Shown here: piece by piece, positions 1-8,354 of the stretch | Layout of the letters: the number at the start of each line of letters is the position of its first letter | Numbering within the stretch: the first letter of the stretch is position 1 | Assembly (NCBI RefSeq): GCF_013362815.1 | Contig: NZ_JABFVK010000053.1 | Location: forward strand, 1-60,623 | Reading direction: 5' to 3' | DNA from: Hamadaea sp. | GTDB lineage: Bacteria; Actinomycetota; Actinomycetes; Mycobacteriales; Micromonosporaceae | DNA: 60,623 nucleotides | Made by a program: the position numbers and the translations under genes | Notes under the pieces: model-generated | Seen by the model: only the letters and a program-made list of their open reading frames with translations | Told to the model about the DNA's origin: nothing | Database searches by the model: none

Positions 1-1
1 C

Positions 2-109
2 CTGTTGTACATCGCGGTGGCGCAGCGCACTCATGAGCGCTCGCACGCGGCCTTTCAGCGTACGGCTCGTGCGGTGGAGGCCCATCGGATCAAGGAGGTC
101 GCCGAATGA
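2..109 (+). CDS. C-terminal end of a SIS-domain-like protein (5' cut by window)
   Basis: An open frame enters the window at base 2 and ends at TGA 107-109. The visible tail starts LLYIAVAQRTHERSHAAF and ends RIKEVAE. This Ala/Arg-rich final helix resembles the end of sugar-isomerase (SIS) domains such as those of MurR/RpiR-type regulators, and a sugar-related regulator or isomerase would fit directly upstream of an amino-sugar importer. Only 35 residues are visible, so the family is inference from a short stretch. Its stop overlaps the ATG of the next small frame (ATGA, 106-109). Confidence 0.5.
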   Translation: MLYIAVAQRTHERSHAAFQRTARAVEAHRIKEVAE

Positions 110-118
110 AGGACCTCC
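94..118 (+). promoter_or_regulatory. Hairpin covering a Shine-Dalgarno, start codon in loop
   Basis: GGAGGTC (94-100) and GACCTCC (112-118) form a perfect 7-bp stem around an 11-nt loop that contains the ATG at 106. The left arm is the core of the ribosome binding site of the 50-residue frame. Folded RNA would therefore hide the site while displaying the start codon. Regulation by this hairpin is inference. Confidence 0.45.
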
Positions 119-258
119 GCCTTGTCTTCGACGCGGCGCCGACGGCGCACCGTGTCGAGGTCCCTTCGGGGATGAGTTTCATGACCGTCCTCTTGGGGAC
201 GAACGCCAACCCTTACCTCGAGTCCCGATGCGCCGGATTCCACCGGCCCATCGCCTGA
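106..258 (+). CDS. Possible 50-residue protein overlapping the upstream stop
   Basis: The ATG at 106 shares an ATGA overlap with the upstream stop and has a near-perfect ribosome binding site, AAGGAGG at 92-98, seven bases before it. The product begins MKDLRLVFDAAPTAHRVEV and ends at TGA 256-258, 20 bp before ngcE. I recognise no domain; it has no signal peptide or membrane segment. It could be a real small protein coupled to its neighbours, a leader frame controlling ngcE, or chance. The ribosome site also encodes Lys-Glu-Val of the upstream gene and can be hidden in a hairpin (94-118). Confidence 0.4.
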   Translation: MKDLRLVFDAAPTAHRVEVPSGMSFMTVLLGTNANPYLESRCAGFHRPIA

Positions 259-278
259 CCCGTACCGAGGAGACAAAG

Positions 279-1706
279 ATGTCCAACTCCCCCTCCGAGC
301 TGAGCCGCCGCACGGTTCTGCGCCGTGCCGCGGTGGCCGGCGCGCTCGCCGTGCCCGCCGTCAGCTTCCTGGCCGCCTGCAGCGACGACGACAAGGGCGG
401 CGACGGCGGCACTGTGGCCAAGACCCCGACCAACCCGTTCGGCATGAAGGAAGACGCGACCGTCGAGGTCGTCATCTTCGACGGTGGCTACGGTCAGAAG
501 TACGCGACCGACGGCCTCGAGCCGAACTTCAAGGCCGCCTGGCCGAAGGCGACCGTCAAGCACACCGCCACCCAGGACATCACGGCGCTGGTGCAGCCGC
601 GGTTCCAGGGCGGCAACCCGCCGGAGTTCGTGAACAACTCGGGCACCAAGTCGATGGACTTCGGCGCCCTGGTCGCCGACGACCAGCTCGCCGATCTGAC
701 CGAGCTGTGGGACGCGCCGTCGGTGGACGACCCGAACAAGAAGGTCCGCGACACCGTGTTCGCCGGCACCGTCGAGGCGGGTTCGTTCAACGGCAAGCCG
801 TTCGTGCTGTACTACGTGTCGACCGTGTTCGGCATCTGGCACTCGGACAAGCTGTTCAAGGACAACGGCTGGGAGGCCCCGAAGGACTGGGCCGGCTTCC
901 TCGCCCTGTGCGAGAAGATCAAGGCGAAGGGCATCACGCCCTACGGTTACGCGGGCGCCAACGCCGCGTACTACCAGTGGAACGTGATCCTGACCCAGGC
1001 CGCGAAGATCGGCGGCGGCGACGTCCTGAAGAACATCGACAACCTCGAGGACGGCGCCTGGACCAACGAGGCCGTCGTCAAGGCCGCCACCGCGTGGGGC
1101 ACCCTGGCGTCGAAGGGTTACATCAACCCGGCGTTCGAGGGCCTCAAGCACACCGAGGTGCAGCTCCAGCAGAACCAGTACAAGCTGGCGATGTACCCGT
1201 CGGGTGACTGGCTGGAGGGCGAGCAGGCCGCCACCACGCCGAAGGACTTCGTCTACCAGCTGGCGCCGGTTCCGGCGTACGACGGCTCCGACAAGCTGTC
1301 GCCGGCGGCGGTCCGCTCGGCGGCCGGTGAGGGCTACTTCGTCTCGAAGTCGGCGGCCAGCAAGGCCGGCGGTCTGGAGTTCATGCGCCAGATGCTCTCC
1401 AAGAAGAGCGCTCGTGCCTTCACCGAGATCACCGAGGCGCACGCGCCGACCGTGGTCGCGGGCGCGTCGGACGGCTTCGCCTTCCCGGCGGGTGTGAAGA
1501 GCTCGCAGGCCGCTCTTGCCGCGGCGGGCAAGGATGTCGTTACCCTCTTCTTCGACGGCTGGTACCAGGACCTCGACAAGGAGGCCCGCGCCGCCACCAA
1601 CGAGCTCATGTTCGGCCGCATCGACGGCAAGGCGTGGGCCGAGCGGATCCAGAAGAAGGCGGACGCCATCAAGAAGGACGCGTCCATCACCAAGTTCAAG
1701 CGCTGA
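279..1706 (+). CDS. ngcE: NgcE-type N-acetylglucosamine/chitobiose-binding lipoprotein
   Basis: Extracellular substrate-binding protein of an ABC importer for N-acetylglucosamine and N,N'-diacetylchitobiose, 475 residues. The N-terminus has a twin-arginine segment (SRRTVLRR), a hydrophobic stretch and a lipobox (LAAC), so it is probably Tat-exported and lipid-anchored. The mature protein shows NgcE features I recognise from Streptomyces: VKHTATQDI, a PRFQGGNPPEFVNNSG region and KSMDFGALV. Start 279 is chosen because the signal peptide begins there and GAGGAGA lies 9-15 bases upstream; an in-frame extension back to base 33 would bury the signal peptide. It is first of three genes with the permeases following at short spacing. 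Confidence 0.9.
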   Translation: MSNSPSELSRRTVLRRAAVAGALAVPAVSFLAACSDDDKGGDGGTVAKTPTNPFGMKEDATVEVVIFDGGYGQKYATDGLEPNFKAAWPKATVKHTATQDITALVQPRFQGGNPPEFVNNSGTKSMDFGALVADDQLADLTELWDAPSVDDPNKKVRDTVFAGTVEAGSFNGKPFVLYYVSTVFGIWHSDKLFKDNGWEAPKDWAGFLALCEKIKAKGITPYGYAGANAAYYQWNVILTQAAKIGGGDVLKNIDNLEDGAWTNEAVVKAATAWGTLASKGYINPAFEGLKHTEVQLQQNQYKLAMYPSGDWLEGEQAATTPKDFVYQLAPVPAYDGSDKLSPAAVRSAAGEGYFVSKSAASKAGGLEFMRQMLSKKSARAFTEITEAHAPTVVAGASDGFAFPAGVKSSQAALAAAGKDVVTLFFDGWYQDLDKEARAATNELMFGRIDGKAWAERIQKKADAIKKDASITKFKR

Positions 1707-1724
1707 TTTAGGAGCGTTGGGGTC

Positions 1725-2639
1725 ATGCGGCACGGCAAGTACCCGTTCGTGGCGGGCTTTCTGTTCCTGCCGGTCCTCCTGTATGTAACGTTCGTCATCT
1801 ATCCAACGTTGCGAACGTTCTACATCTCGATGACCGCGTGGCGGGGCTTCTCGGTTGCGCCTAAGTGGATCGGTTTCGACAACTACAAGCAGTTGTTCGA
1901 CGACGATCGCTTCTGGCAAGCCATCACGCACCACCTCGAATTGCTTGTCGCGTTGCCGCTGATCACCATCGCAGTCGCCCTGTTCTTCGCGTTCTTGCTG
2001 AACGTGGGCGGCGGCTCCAAGGGCGGAGTGCGGACCGGGGTCTGGGGGTCGAAGTTCTACCGAGTGGTGTTCTTCCTCCCCCAGGTCCTGGCCATCGCCA
2101 TCGTCGGCGTGATGTTCCAGACGGTCTACCGTCCGGACAACACCGGGCTGGTGAACGGCGTTCTGACCAAGCTCGGGTTCGACCCGGTCGCCCTGCTCGT
2201 CAACAAGAACACCGCGTTGTGGGCGATCATGTTCGTCGCCATCTGGCAGGCGATCGGCTTCTACGTGGTGCTCTTCTCGGCGGGCATGTCCAGCATCCCC
2301 GCCGAGATCTACGAGGCCGCCGAGCTCGACGGCGCCACCCGTGCCTCGCTGTTCTTCCGGGTCACGCTCCCGCTGCTGTGGGACACGATCCAGGTCGCCT
2401 GGGTCTACCTGGGCATCGCCGCGTTCGACTTCTTCGCGCTGATCAACGTGCTGGCGCAGGACGGCGGCTACGGCGGTCCGGACGGAGCGACCACGACACT
2501 GGCGACCGAGCTCTACTACGCGGCGTCGAAGAGCAAGCTCGGCTACGCATCGGCGATCGGTGTCGTCCTCTTCTTCTTGACGCTGACCTTCGCCGCGTTG
2601 ACACTGCGTGTCACCAAGCGCGAAACCATCGAGTACTGA
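1725..2639 (+). CDS. ngcF: NgcF-type sugar ABC transporter permease
   Basis: Inner-membrane permease, 304 residues, with about six hydrophobic segments (first near residues 8-30, last near 275-297). The EAA loop that contacts the ATPase is visible as EAAELDGATRASLFFRVTLPLL. It would form a channel with the next gene. A TAGGAG ribosome site lies at 1709-1714, and the gene starts 18 bp after ngcE. No ATPase gene is present here; transporters of this type usually borrow a shared MsiK ATPase encoded elsewhere, which is general knowledge rather than something seen in this window. Confidence 0.9.
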   Translation: MRHGKYPFVAGFLFLPVLLYVTFVIYPTLRTFYISMTAWRGFSVAPKWIGFDNYKQLFDDDRFWQAITHHLELLVALPLITIAVALFFAFLLNVGGGSKGGVRTGVWGSKFYRVVFFLPQVLAIAIVGVMFQTVYRPDNTGLVNGVLTKLGFDPVALLVNKNTALWAIMFVAIWQAIGFYVVLFSAGMSSIPAEIYEAAELDGATRASLFFRVTLPLLWDTIQVAWVYLGIAAFDFFALINVLAQDGGYGGPDGATTTLATELYYAASKSKLGYASAIGVVLFFLTLTFAALTLRVTKRETIEY

Positions 2640-2651
2640 GTGGGAACCGCG

Positions 2652-3569
2652 ATGACGACGAACACCACCCCCGCGCAGGACCGCCTGGCGGCCTCCGCGA
2701 GCCCGGCCGCCCGTACGGCGGCGGGCCGCCAGAAGCGGGAAATCCGCCTCTTCTCCCGGCTCAGCAGCATCTCGCTGATGGTCTGGTCGGTCATCATCCT
2801 GGGCCCGCTCATCTGGGTCTTCCTCTCCTCCTTCAAATCGCCGGAGGAGATCTTCAGCAGCCCGTGGACGCTCCCCGCCAAGCTGCGGTGGGACAACTGG
2901 GGCCGGGCGTGGAACACCGCGCACATCGGCACCTACATGATCAACAGCGTGATCGTGGTGGCGATCAGCACCGTCGGCACGATGCTGCTCGGCTCGATGG
3001 CGGCGTACGTCCTGGCGCGATACAAGTTCTTCGGCAACCGTTTCATCTACTACTTGTTCGTGTCCGGCCTGGCGTTCCCGGTCTTCCTCGCGCTCGTGCC
3101 GCTTTTCTTCGTGGTACGCGATCTGGGCCTGCTCGGCACGAAGACCGGCCTGATCCTGGTCTACATCTCGTACTCGCTGCCGTTCACAGTCTTCTTCCTC
3201 AGCGCCTTCTTCAAGACGCTGCCGACCTCCGTCGCCGAGGCCGCGATGATCGACGGCGCCGGGCACGTGAAGCTGTTCTTCCGGGTCATGATGCCGATGG
3301 CGAAGTCCGGCCTGATCAGCGTGGGCATCTTCAATGTGATCGGGCAGTGGGCGCAGTATCTCCTGCCGGTTTACCTGGTCCCCGGCGGCTATGAGAAGAA
3401 CTGGGTACTCACCCAGGGCATCGCCGAGATCTCCACCCAGGCCGGCTTCAAGTCGGACTGGGGCGCGCTGTTCGCGGCGATCACCATCGCGATCCTCCCG
3501 ATGATCCTCATCTACGCCGTGATGCAGCGGCAGATCCAGGCGGGTCTCACCGCGGGCGCGGTCAAGTAG
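2652..3569 (+). CDS. ngcG: NgcG-type sugar ABC transporter permease
   Basis: Second permease of the importer, 305 residues. A cytoplasmic N-terminal tail of about 40 residues is followed by six predicted membrane segments. The EAA loop reads EAAMIDGAGHVKLFFRVMMPMA. An in-frame GTG sits at 2640, directly after the ngcF stop, but has no ribosome site; ATG 2652, preceded by GTGGGA, is preferred. The operon ends at the hairpin at 3585-3617. Confidence 0.88.
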   Translation: MTTNTTPAQDRLAASASPAARTAAGRQKREIRLFSRLSSISLMVWSVIILGPLIWVFLSSFKSPEEIFSSPWTLPAKLRWDNWGRAWNTAHIGTYMINSVIVVAISTVGTMLLGSMAAYVLARYKFFGNRFIYYLFVSGLAFPVFLALVPLFFVVRDLGLLGTKTGLILVYISYSLPFTVFFLSAFFKTLPTSVAEAAMIDGAGHVKLFFRVMMPMAKSGLISVGIFNVIGQWAQYLLPVYLVPGGYEKNWVLTQGIAEISTQAGFKSDWGALFAAITIAILPMILIYAVMQRQIQAGLTAGAVK

Positions 3570-3584
3570 CCATCCGTCCCCTCG

Positions 3585-3617
3585 AACGAGCCGATCTCCG
3601 CTGGAGGTCGGCTCGTT
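3585..3617 (+). terminator. Intrinsic terminator after ngcG
   Basis: AACGAGCCGA (3585-3594) pairs perfectly with TCGGCTCGTT (3608-3617), with an inner CTCC/GGAG pairing. It lies 15 bp past the ngcG stop and ends in a short T run. Confidence 0.75.
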
Positions 3618-3637
3618 TGTCGTACCTGGGCAGCAGA

Positions 3638-5302
3638 ATGAGCAGCGTGATCGTCGCCGTCGCTCCCGACCCGTCGCGGGGTGCCGTCGTGCAACCGCTC
3701 GGGTCCGACGGGATGCCGACGGCGGAGCCACGGCACGTCACCGATCTGGCCGCCGAGGTTCGGGCCCGGCCCGAGGTGCGCTGGGTGTGGCCGTCCACGG
3801 AGACGGTCTACCCGGCGATCCTGGACGCTGCTGTGCGCGTACCACGGTGTCATGACCTGGAGATGACCGAAGCCCTGCTCGTCGGCGCGGAGGGTGAGTG
3901 GGGTGCGCCCCGGTCGTTCGCGGCGGCGTGGGCGCGACTGACGGGCGGGCCGGTGCCACCCGATCCTCCGGTACGCCAAGCCGCACCGCCTGGCGAAGCG
4001 CAAGGGACGTTGTTCGGCGAACCGAGCGCAGCCGCCGAGGCGACCATCGAGCAAGTCACTCGCGTGTACGCCGACCAGCTGAAACGCATCTCCGCGACGG
4101 CCGACCCCGCACGATTCCGGATGCTGGTGGCGGCCGAGTCGGCGAGCGCGCTCGTCGCAGTCGAGATGGGCCGGGCGGGTCTGCCGTGGGACGCGGCGAC
4201 GCATGACGAGCTGCTCACCGAGCTGCTCGGCGCACGACGCCCGGCCGGTGGTCCGCCGCAGAAGCTGGTCGAGCTGACCGAGCAGATCTGCCACCTGCTG
4301 GCGAGCCCGGGGCTGCATCCCGATTCGCCGGCTGAGCTGCGGCGCGCGCTGCGCAAGGCGGGCATCGACGTGCCGAACACGCGGGCGTGGGTGCTCAAGC
4401 AGGTCGAGCATCCGGCGATCGAACCGATCCTGCACTACAAGGAGCTCTACCGCATCTGGACGGCGCACGGCTGGTCCTGGCGGCAGCAGTGGGTCCGCGA
4501 CGGCCGGTTCCATCCGGCGTACGTGCCGGGCGGGGTGGTCAGCGGCCGCTGGGCCACCCGGGGCGGCGGAGCGCTGCAGATCCCGGCCGTGCTGCGGGCG
4601 GCGGTGCGGGCCGATCCCGGCCGACGCCTGGTGGTCGCCGACGCCGGCCAGCTCGAACCCCGCATTCTCGCGGCGGTCTCCCGCGACCCCGGGCTGTGCA
4701 AGGCGGCCGGGCCGGGCGACATCTACACCGGCCTGGAGGGGTTCGCCGACCGGGCCACCGCCAAGGTCGCCCTGCTGGGCGCGATGTACGGTCAGACCGG
4801 CGGGCAGGCGGCACCGGCGTTGGCCGTCCTCAAAGGACGGTATCCGCACGCTTGGGCCGTCGTGGAGGAGGCTGCGCGTACGGGCGAGACCGGTGGGCTT
4901 GTCCGCTCGTGGCTCGGCCGGACGTGTCCCCGGCCCGGTGCCGCCCCCGACAACGACGGGGAGTGGTTCAACAGCCGCGACGGCGACCTGCGTACGTCGG
5001 CCGGTCAGCGGGCGCGGGGGCGGTTCACGCGTAACTTCGTCATCCAGGCGACTGCTGCGGAGTGGGCCGCCACATTGCTGGCCCTTGTGCGTACGCGACT
5101 CTGGGACGTCGATGCCGAACTCGTGTTCTTCCAGCACGACGAGGTCATTCTCGACTGTTCGTTGGAAACCGCGGAGTATGTCGCGGGGCTGCTTCAGGAG
5201 TGCGCGAACGAAGCCGGGCGCTTGCTTTTCGGGCCGACGGAGGTGCACTTCGTCATGGACGCCAAGGCGGTCACCGCGTACGCGGACGCCAAGCCCTCCT
5301 GA
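3638..5302 (+). CDS. Family A DNA polymerase-like protein with degenerate exonuclease region
   Basis: 554 residues resembling the actinobacterial stand-alone '3'-5' exonuclease/DNA polymerase' relatives of Pol I. The C-terminal half carries polymerase signatures: motif A as VVADAGQLEPRI (aspartate kept, the usual DYSQIELR altered), an O-helix-like RATAKVALLGAMYGQTG, and motif C as FFQHDEVIL. The N-terminal part sits where the exonuclease would be but lacks an obvious D-x-E motif, so proofreading is doubtful; no 5' nuclease domain exists. The role in repair or lesion bypass is inferred from the family. Start ATG 3638 is preferred over an in-frame TTG at 3617 that would overlap the upstream terminator. 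No clear ribosome site. Confidence 0.75.
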   Translation: MSSVIVAVAPDPSRGAVVQPLGSDGMPTAEPRHVTDLAAEVRARPEVRWVWPSTETVYPAILDAAVRVPRCHDLEMTEALLVGAEGEWGAPRSFAAAWARLTGGPVPPDPPVRQAAPPGEAQGTLFGEPSAAAEATIEQVTRVYADQLKRISATADPARFRMLVAAESASALVAVEMGRAGLPWDAATHDELLTELLGARRPAGGPPQKLVELTEQICHLLASPGLHPDSPAELRRALRKAGIDVPNTRAWVLKQVEHPAIEPILHYKELYRIWTAHGWSWRQQWVRDGRFHPAYVPGGVVSGRWATRGGGALQIPAVLRAAVRADPGRRLVVADAGQLEPRILAAVSRDPGLCKAAGPGDIYTGLEGFADRATAKVALLGAMYGQTGGQAAPALAVLKGRYPHAWAVVEEAARTGETGGLVRSWLGRTCPRPGAAPDNDGEWFNSRDGDLRTSAGQRARGRFTRNFVIQATAAEWAATLLALVRTRLWDVDAELVFFQHDEVILDCSLETAEYVAGLLQECANEAGRLLFGPTEVHFVMDAKAVTAYADAKPS

Positions 5303-5322
5303 CGCTCGCCTGGGACACGTGT

Positions 5323-5380
5323 GGCGTGATCTTGAACGGAAAACGTTGCCATGACAGCGTTTTCCGTTCAAGATCACGCC
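5323..5380. terminator. Long perfect hairpin between convergent genes
   Basis: A 23-bp perfect inverted repeat (5323-5345 and 5358-5380) with a 12-nt loop. Arms begin GGCGTGATCTTGAACG and reach AAAACG beside the loop. It lies between the stops of the polymerase-like gene and the leftward membrane-protein gene, so it probably terminates from both sides. The stem is far longer than a terminator needs. Confidence 0.7.
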
Positions 5381-5458
5381 GTCAAGCCCGGCGGCGCGAG
5401 CCGAAACGGCGATGCCCGCCGCAGGGCGCGCGACGGGCATCGGGTGCAGGAGAGGGCG

Positions 5459-6280
5459 TCAGACGTCGACGCCGAACTTTCGCAAGATGGCACCACCGGC
5501 GAGCCAGGCCCCGGCGCCGAACGAGATGATGATGAACAGGGTCGACAGCACCAGCGTCTCGACCTTGCCGCCCACCTCGACGGAGATGGCGTTCGGTACG
5601 CCGATCATGCGCCACAGGCGGATCTTCTTGAACCCGGTCGGGATGGGCCACAGGATCGGCACTCCGGCGCTGGTGACGATGTCGCCCATGAGGTGCACGA
5701 AACAGCCGACGCCGACGGCGAACCCGATGAGTGGATAGCCGCGGCCGGAGTCGAGGTTCTCGAAGGTGTACCAGGAGGCGGCGGCCGCGACGGCGGTGGT
5801 GATGACCCAGCCCGCGCGCTTGGCCCAGTGCTCGAAGACGCCGCGCAGGGCCAGCCCGATCATGAAGAACAGGATGGGTAGCACGGCCCACTTGCCGAAG
5901 CGCTGGCACAGGAAGCTCGCGCCCCAGCCCATCAGCACCACGAACGGCAGCGTATGCGTGAAGGTGCGGTGTCCGTAGTCACGCTTGGGATCGTGGCTCA
6001 ACCGGGTGGCGGTGTAGATGCCGAGGGAGAGTTTCTCGATGACCTCGGAGATGAACATGGACACCGGGCCGAAGGTGTGCGCCACCGTCGCACCGCCCTG
6101 GTTGGTGGTCACCTTGCCGGAGAGATCCAGGTCGGGCAGGAGTGCGCCACCGGCGCACATCGCGGTGCCGAGGGCCAGATAGAGCGGCGACTGGTGTGGA
6201 TAGTCGAAGACCTGCTCCATCACCACGGATCCGGCGAGCCAGGTCGCGGCACCGGAAAGCGCGTGCGAACGCCCCATCAT
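5459..6280 (-). CDS. Membrane-bound metal-dependent hydrolase family (YdjM/DUF457)
   Basis: 273 residues. The N-terminus MGRSHALSGAATWLAG, the following LPDLDLSGK and the later GHRTFTHTLPF are the hallmark segments of the YdjM/DUF457 family, with His and Asp residues thought to bind metal and several membrane helices after them. The biochemical role is not established. A strong ribosome site, GGGGAGGA, stands before the tandem ATG ATG (6280 and 6277), which fixes the start; an in-frame ATG at 6319 would add 13 unlikely residues. Confidence 0.75.
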   Translation of the reverse strand: MMGRSHALSGAATWLAGSVVMEQVFDYPHQSPLYLALGTAMCAGGALLPDLDLSGKVTTNQGGATVAHTFGPVSMFISEVIEKLSLGIYTATRLSHDPKRDYGHRTFTHTLPFVVLMGWGASFLCQRFGKWAVLPILFFMIGLALRGVFEHWAKRAGWVITTAVAAAASWYTFENLDSGRGYPLIGFAVGVGCFVHLMGDIVTSAGVPILWPIPTGFKKIRLWRMIGVPNAISVEVGGKVETLVLSTLFIIISFGAGAWLAGGAILRKFGVDV

Positions 6281-6358
6281 GGTGGCTGATTCCTCCCCAT
6301 TGGATGACCCCGCGATCACGGGTCGCGCACACTTTGCCAGAACACTTGTCGCAAAGCA

Positions 6359-6393
6359 ATCAGCCGGACCTCCACCTTGGATGTCCGGCTGAT
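6359..6393 (-). terminator. Terminator after the anthranilate synthase gene
   Basis: ATCAGCCGGAC (6359-6369) and GTCCGGCTGAT (6383-6393) form an 11-bp perfect stem with a 13-nt loop. On the minus strand it starts 12 bp past the stop codon and is followed by TGCTTTG. Confidence 0.7.
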
Positions 6394-6405
6394 GACTGTG
6401 GATTT

Positions 6406-8241
6406 CTAGCGTACGGGTTCGACCGCCAGCAGATCGGTGATCAGGGCGGTGAGAATGCCCGGCCCGTCCTCGGTCAGCACCGATTCGGGGTGGAACTGCA
6501 CTCCGGCGTACCGGGGTCCGCGGAGTGCGTGCACGAATCCGTCCGGCCCGGCGGCCAGTCGGACTCCGTCCACTTCGGAGGTGAGCGCGGTGAACGTCGA
6601 GTAATAGCCGACTCGGCGTACCGTGCCGAACAGGTCCGCGTCGATCGGCAGGCCCTGCGCCGGCACCTCACGGCGATGCAGCGTCAGCCCCAGCTCCTGG
6701 GCCAGCACCTGGTGCCCGAGGCATACCGCCAGCAACGGCTTGCGGTCCGCGAGCCGCCGCCGGATCACCCGGCGCAGAGCAGCCGCGCTCGCCAGCGCCG
6801 GATCCGTGGGATCGCCGGGCCCCGGACCGGCCACGACCAGGTCCGCGTCGACACTCTCTTCCACCGACTTGTACGCCTGAAGCGAGACCGTCATCCCCAG
6901 CGAGCGGAGCATGTGGGCGAGCATGCCGGTGAAGGTGTCCTCGGCGTCGACGATGACGCAGGTACGCCCCTCGAACGGGCGGGCGAAGGTCACCTGCGTC
7001 CGGTCGGCGAGCCAGAAGGGGGAGAGCCGGTCGTTGCGGGCGGCGAGCGTACGGACCACGTCGGGATCGTCGGCGAACCGGGTCGCCGCACCGGCCGGAG
7101 CCGACGACGCGGGCACGAGACCCAGCGCCGCCAGTACGCCGGCCGCCTTGGCGTGCGTCTCGGCCACCTCGCCGTCCGGCGTGGAATCGCGTACCAGTGT
7201 GGCGCCCACCGGAACCCGCACGAGCCCGTCACCGATCCGCGCGGTCCGGATCAGGATCGTGGAGTCGAGCCGGGGCGTGCCCGTGTCGTCGTGGTCGAGC
7301 AGCGCGACCACCCCGCCGTAGTAGCCGCGGCCGCGCTGCTCGTGGCGGGCGATGACCCGGCAGGCGTTCTCGATGGGGCTGCCGGTGACAGTCGGCGCGA
7401 ACATGGTCTCGCGCAGCACGTCGCGGACGTCGAGCGAACCGCGGCCCGCGAGCAGGTACTCGGTGTGCGCGAGGTGCGCCATCTCTTTGAGGTAGGGGCC
7501 GACGACCTGGCCGCCGCCGTCCGCGACGACCGCCATCATCTTCAGCTCCTCGTCGAGCACCATCGCCAGCTCGTTGACCTCCTTGGGATCGGCGAGGAAG
7601 CGCAGCAGGCCGGCGCGGTCGGGCCCGCTGGCGGGATGGCGATAGGTCCCGGAGATCGGGTTCATCATCACCAGGCCGGCTTCGTGTGAGACGTGCCGTT
7701 CGGGGCTGGCGCCGACGAAATACTCCGTGCCGGTATAGACCAGGAAGGTCCAGTACGCCCCGGTCTCCCGGCGCAGCAACCGCCGCAGACAGGCGAGCGC
7801 CGTACGCCGTTCGTCGGCGACCTGCGCCTGCCGGGTGCGGTGGATGACGAAGTTCGAACCTTCGCCCCGGCCGATCTCCTCGGCGAGGACGCGCCCGACG
7901 ATCTCGGCGTACGCGTCGTCGGCGATGTCGAAGCCGAGATCGGTGACCTCGCCGATCTCCTCGGGCAGGGCGGCGAGCACCTCGGGCAGGCCGGCCCGCC
8001 CCCGTTCGGCGGCGACGAGGCAGAGCAGCGGTTCGCCGTCGTCCACCGCCGCGAAGCCCCGTTCGGCGATCTGCCGGTGGGGGAGGAGGGCGAGGGTCGG
8101 CGTACCGGGGTCGAGCGGAATGAGGCCGGTCGACGGCGCGGTCGTCATCTGTCCGATGAGGACTTCGACGTGGCCGGCGCCTTCGCGGCGCAGGAGGGCG
8201 TACGGGCGGGTGCCGTGGAGCAGGTCGGCGAGGTCGGTCAT
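6406..8241 (-). CDS. trpE: Fused anthranilate synthase (PhzE-like layout), tryptophan-attenuated
   Basis: 611 residues joining two domains. The N-terminal chorismate-utilising domain (about 1-400) shows ETGAYWTF, MNPISGTYRHP and DEELKMMA, the pattern of PhzE and actinobacterial single-chain anthranilate synthases. The C-terminal class I glutamine amidotransferase (about 425-605) has the nucleophile Cys-507 in AVCLGHQ and the His-584/Glu-586 pair in QFHPES. It would convert chorismate and glutamine to anthranilate (or aminodeoxyisochorismate if truly PhzE). The tryptophan-rich leader peptide upstream decides in favour of tryptophan synthesis. No phenazine genes are nearby, and no other trp genes are in the window. 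Confidence 0.85.
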   Translation of the reverse strand: MTDLADLLHGTRPYALLRREGAGHVEVLIGQMTTAPSTGLIPLDPGTPTLALLPHRQIAERGFAAVDDGEPLLCLVAAERGRAGLPEVLAALPEEIGEVTDLGFDIADDAYAEIVGRVLAEEIGRGEGSNFVIHRTRQAQVADERRTALACLRRLLRRETGAYWTFLVYTGTEYFVGASPERHVSHEAGLVMMNPISGTYRHPASGPDRAGLLRFLADPKEVNELAMVLDEELKMMAVVADGGGQVVGPYLKEMAHLAHTEYLLAGRGSLDVRDVLRETMFAPTVTGSPIENACRVIARHEQRGRGYYGGVVALLDHDDTGTPRLDSTILIRTARIGDGLVRVPVGATLVRDSTPDGEVAETHAKAAGVLAALGLVPASSAPAGAATRFADDPDVVRTLAARNDRLSPFWLADRTQVTFARPFEGRTCVIVDAEDTFTGMLAHMLRSLGMTVSLQAYKSVEESVDADLVVAGPGPGDPTDPALASAAALRRVIRRRLADRKPLLAVCLGHQVLAQELGLTLHRREVPAQGLPIDADLFGTVRRVGYYSTFTALTSEVDGVRLAAGPDGFVHALRGPRYAGVQFHPESVLTEDGPGILTALITDLLAVEPVR

Positions 8242-8303
8242 GGCGGGTTCTCCCAGATCAGGGGCCGCCCTCGGGTTCGGCGTCCGCCACCGGGAACACC
8301 GAC

Positions 8304-8354
8304 GGCCGCCTCATCGAGGCGGCCGCATCGTGGATGCGCGAGCTTCAGGCCGCC
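8304..8354 (-). promoter_or_regulatory. Tryptophan attenuator (segments 2, 3 and 4)
   Basis: Read on the minus strand, segment 2 (GGCGGCC, 8354-8348) lies in the last codons of the leader peptide, segment 3 is GGCCGCCTC (8324-8316) and segment 4 is GAGGCGGCC (8312-8304). Segments 3 and 4 make a 9-bp stem with a 3-nt loop (terminator form). Segments 2 and 3 make a 7-bp stem (antiterminator). CCGCC just after the tandem Trp codons can pair with GGCGG of segment 2 (segment 1). This is the textbook mutually exclusive set; the U run is missing, as is common in actinobacteria. Confidence 0.85.

Noticed and set aside
33-278. N-terminal extension of NgcE back to base 33
   Set aside because: It would place 82 residues before a clear Tat/lipoprotein signal; ATG 279 has its own ribosome site.
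213-3731. A very long minus-strand open frame opposite ngcEFG
   Set aside because: Arg/Gly/Asp/Val-rich shadow translation produced by GC-rich third positions of the real genes; no recognisable domain.
3512-5440. Long minus-strand frame opposite the polymerase-like gene
   Set aside because: Runs through both terminator hairpins and has shadow composition.
6406-8241. Phenazine biosynthesis gene phzE
   Set aside because: Domain layout matches, but the Trp leader peptide and lack of other phenazine genes favour tryptophan synthesis.
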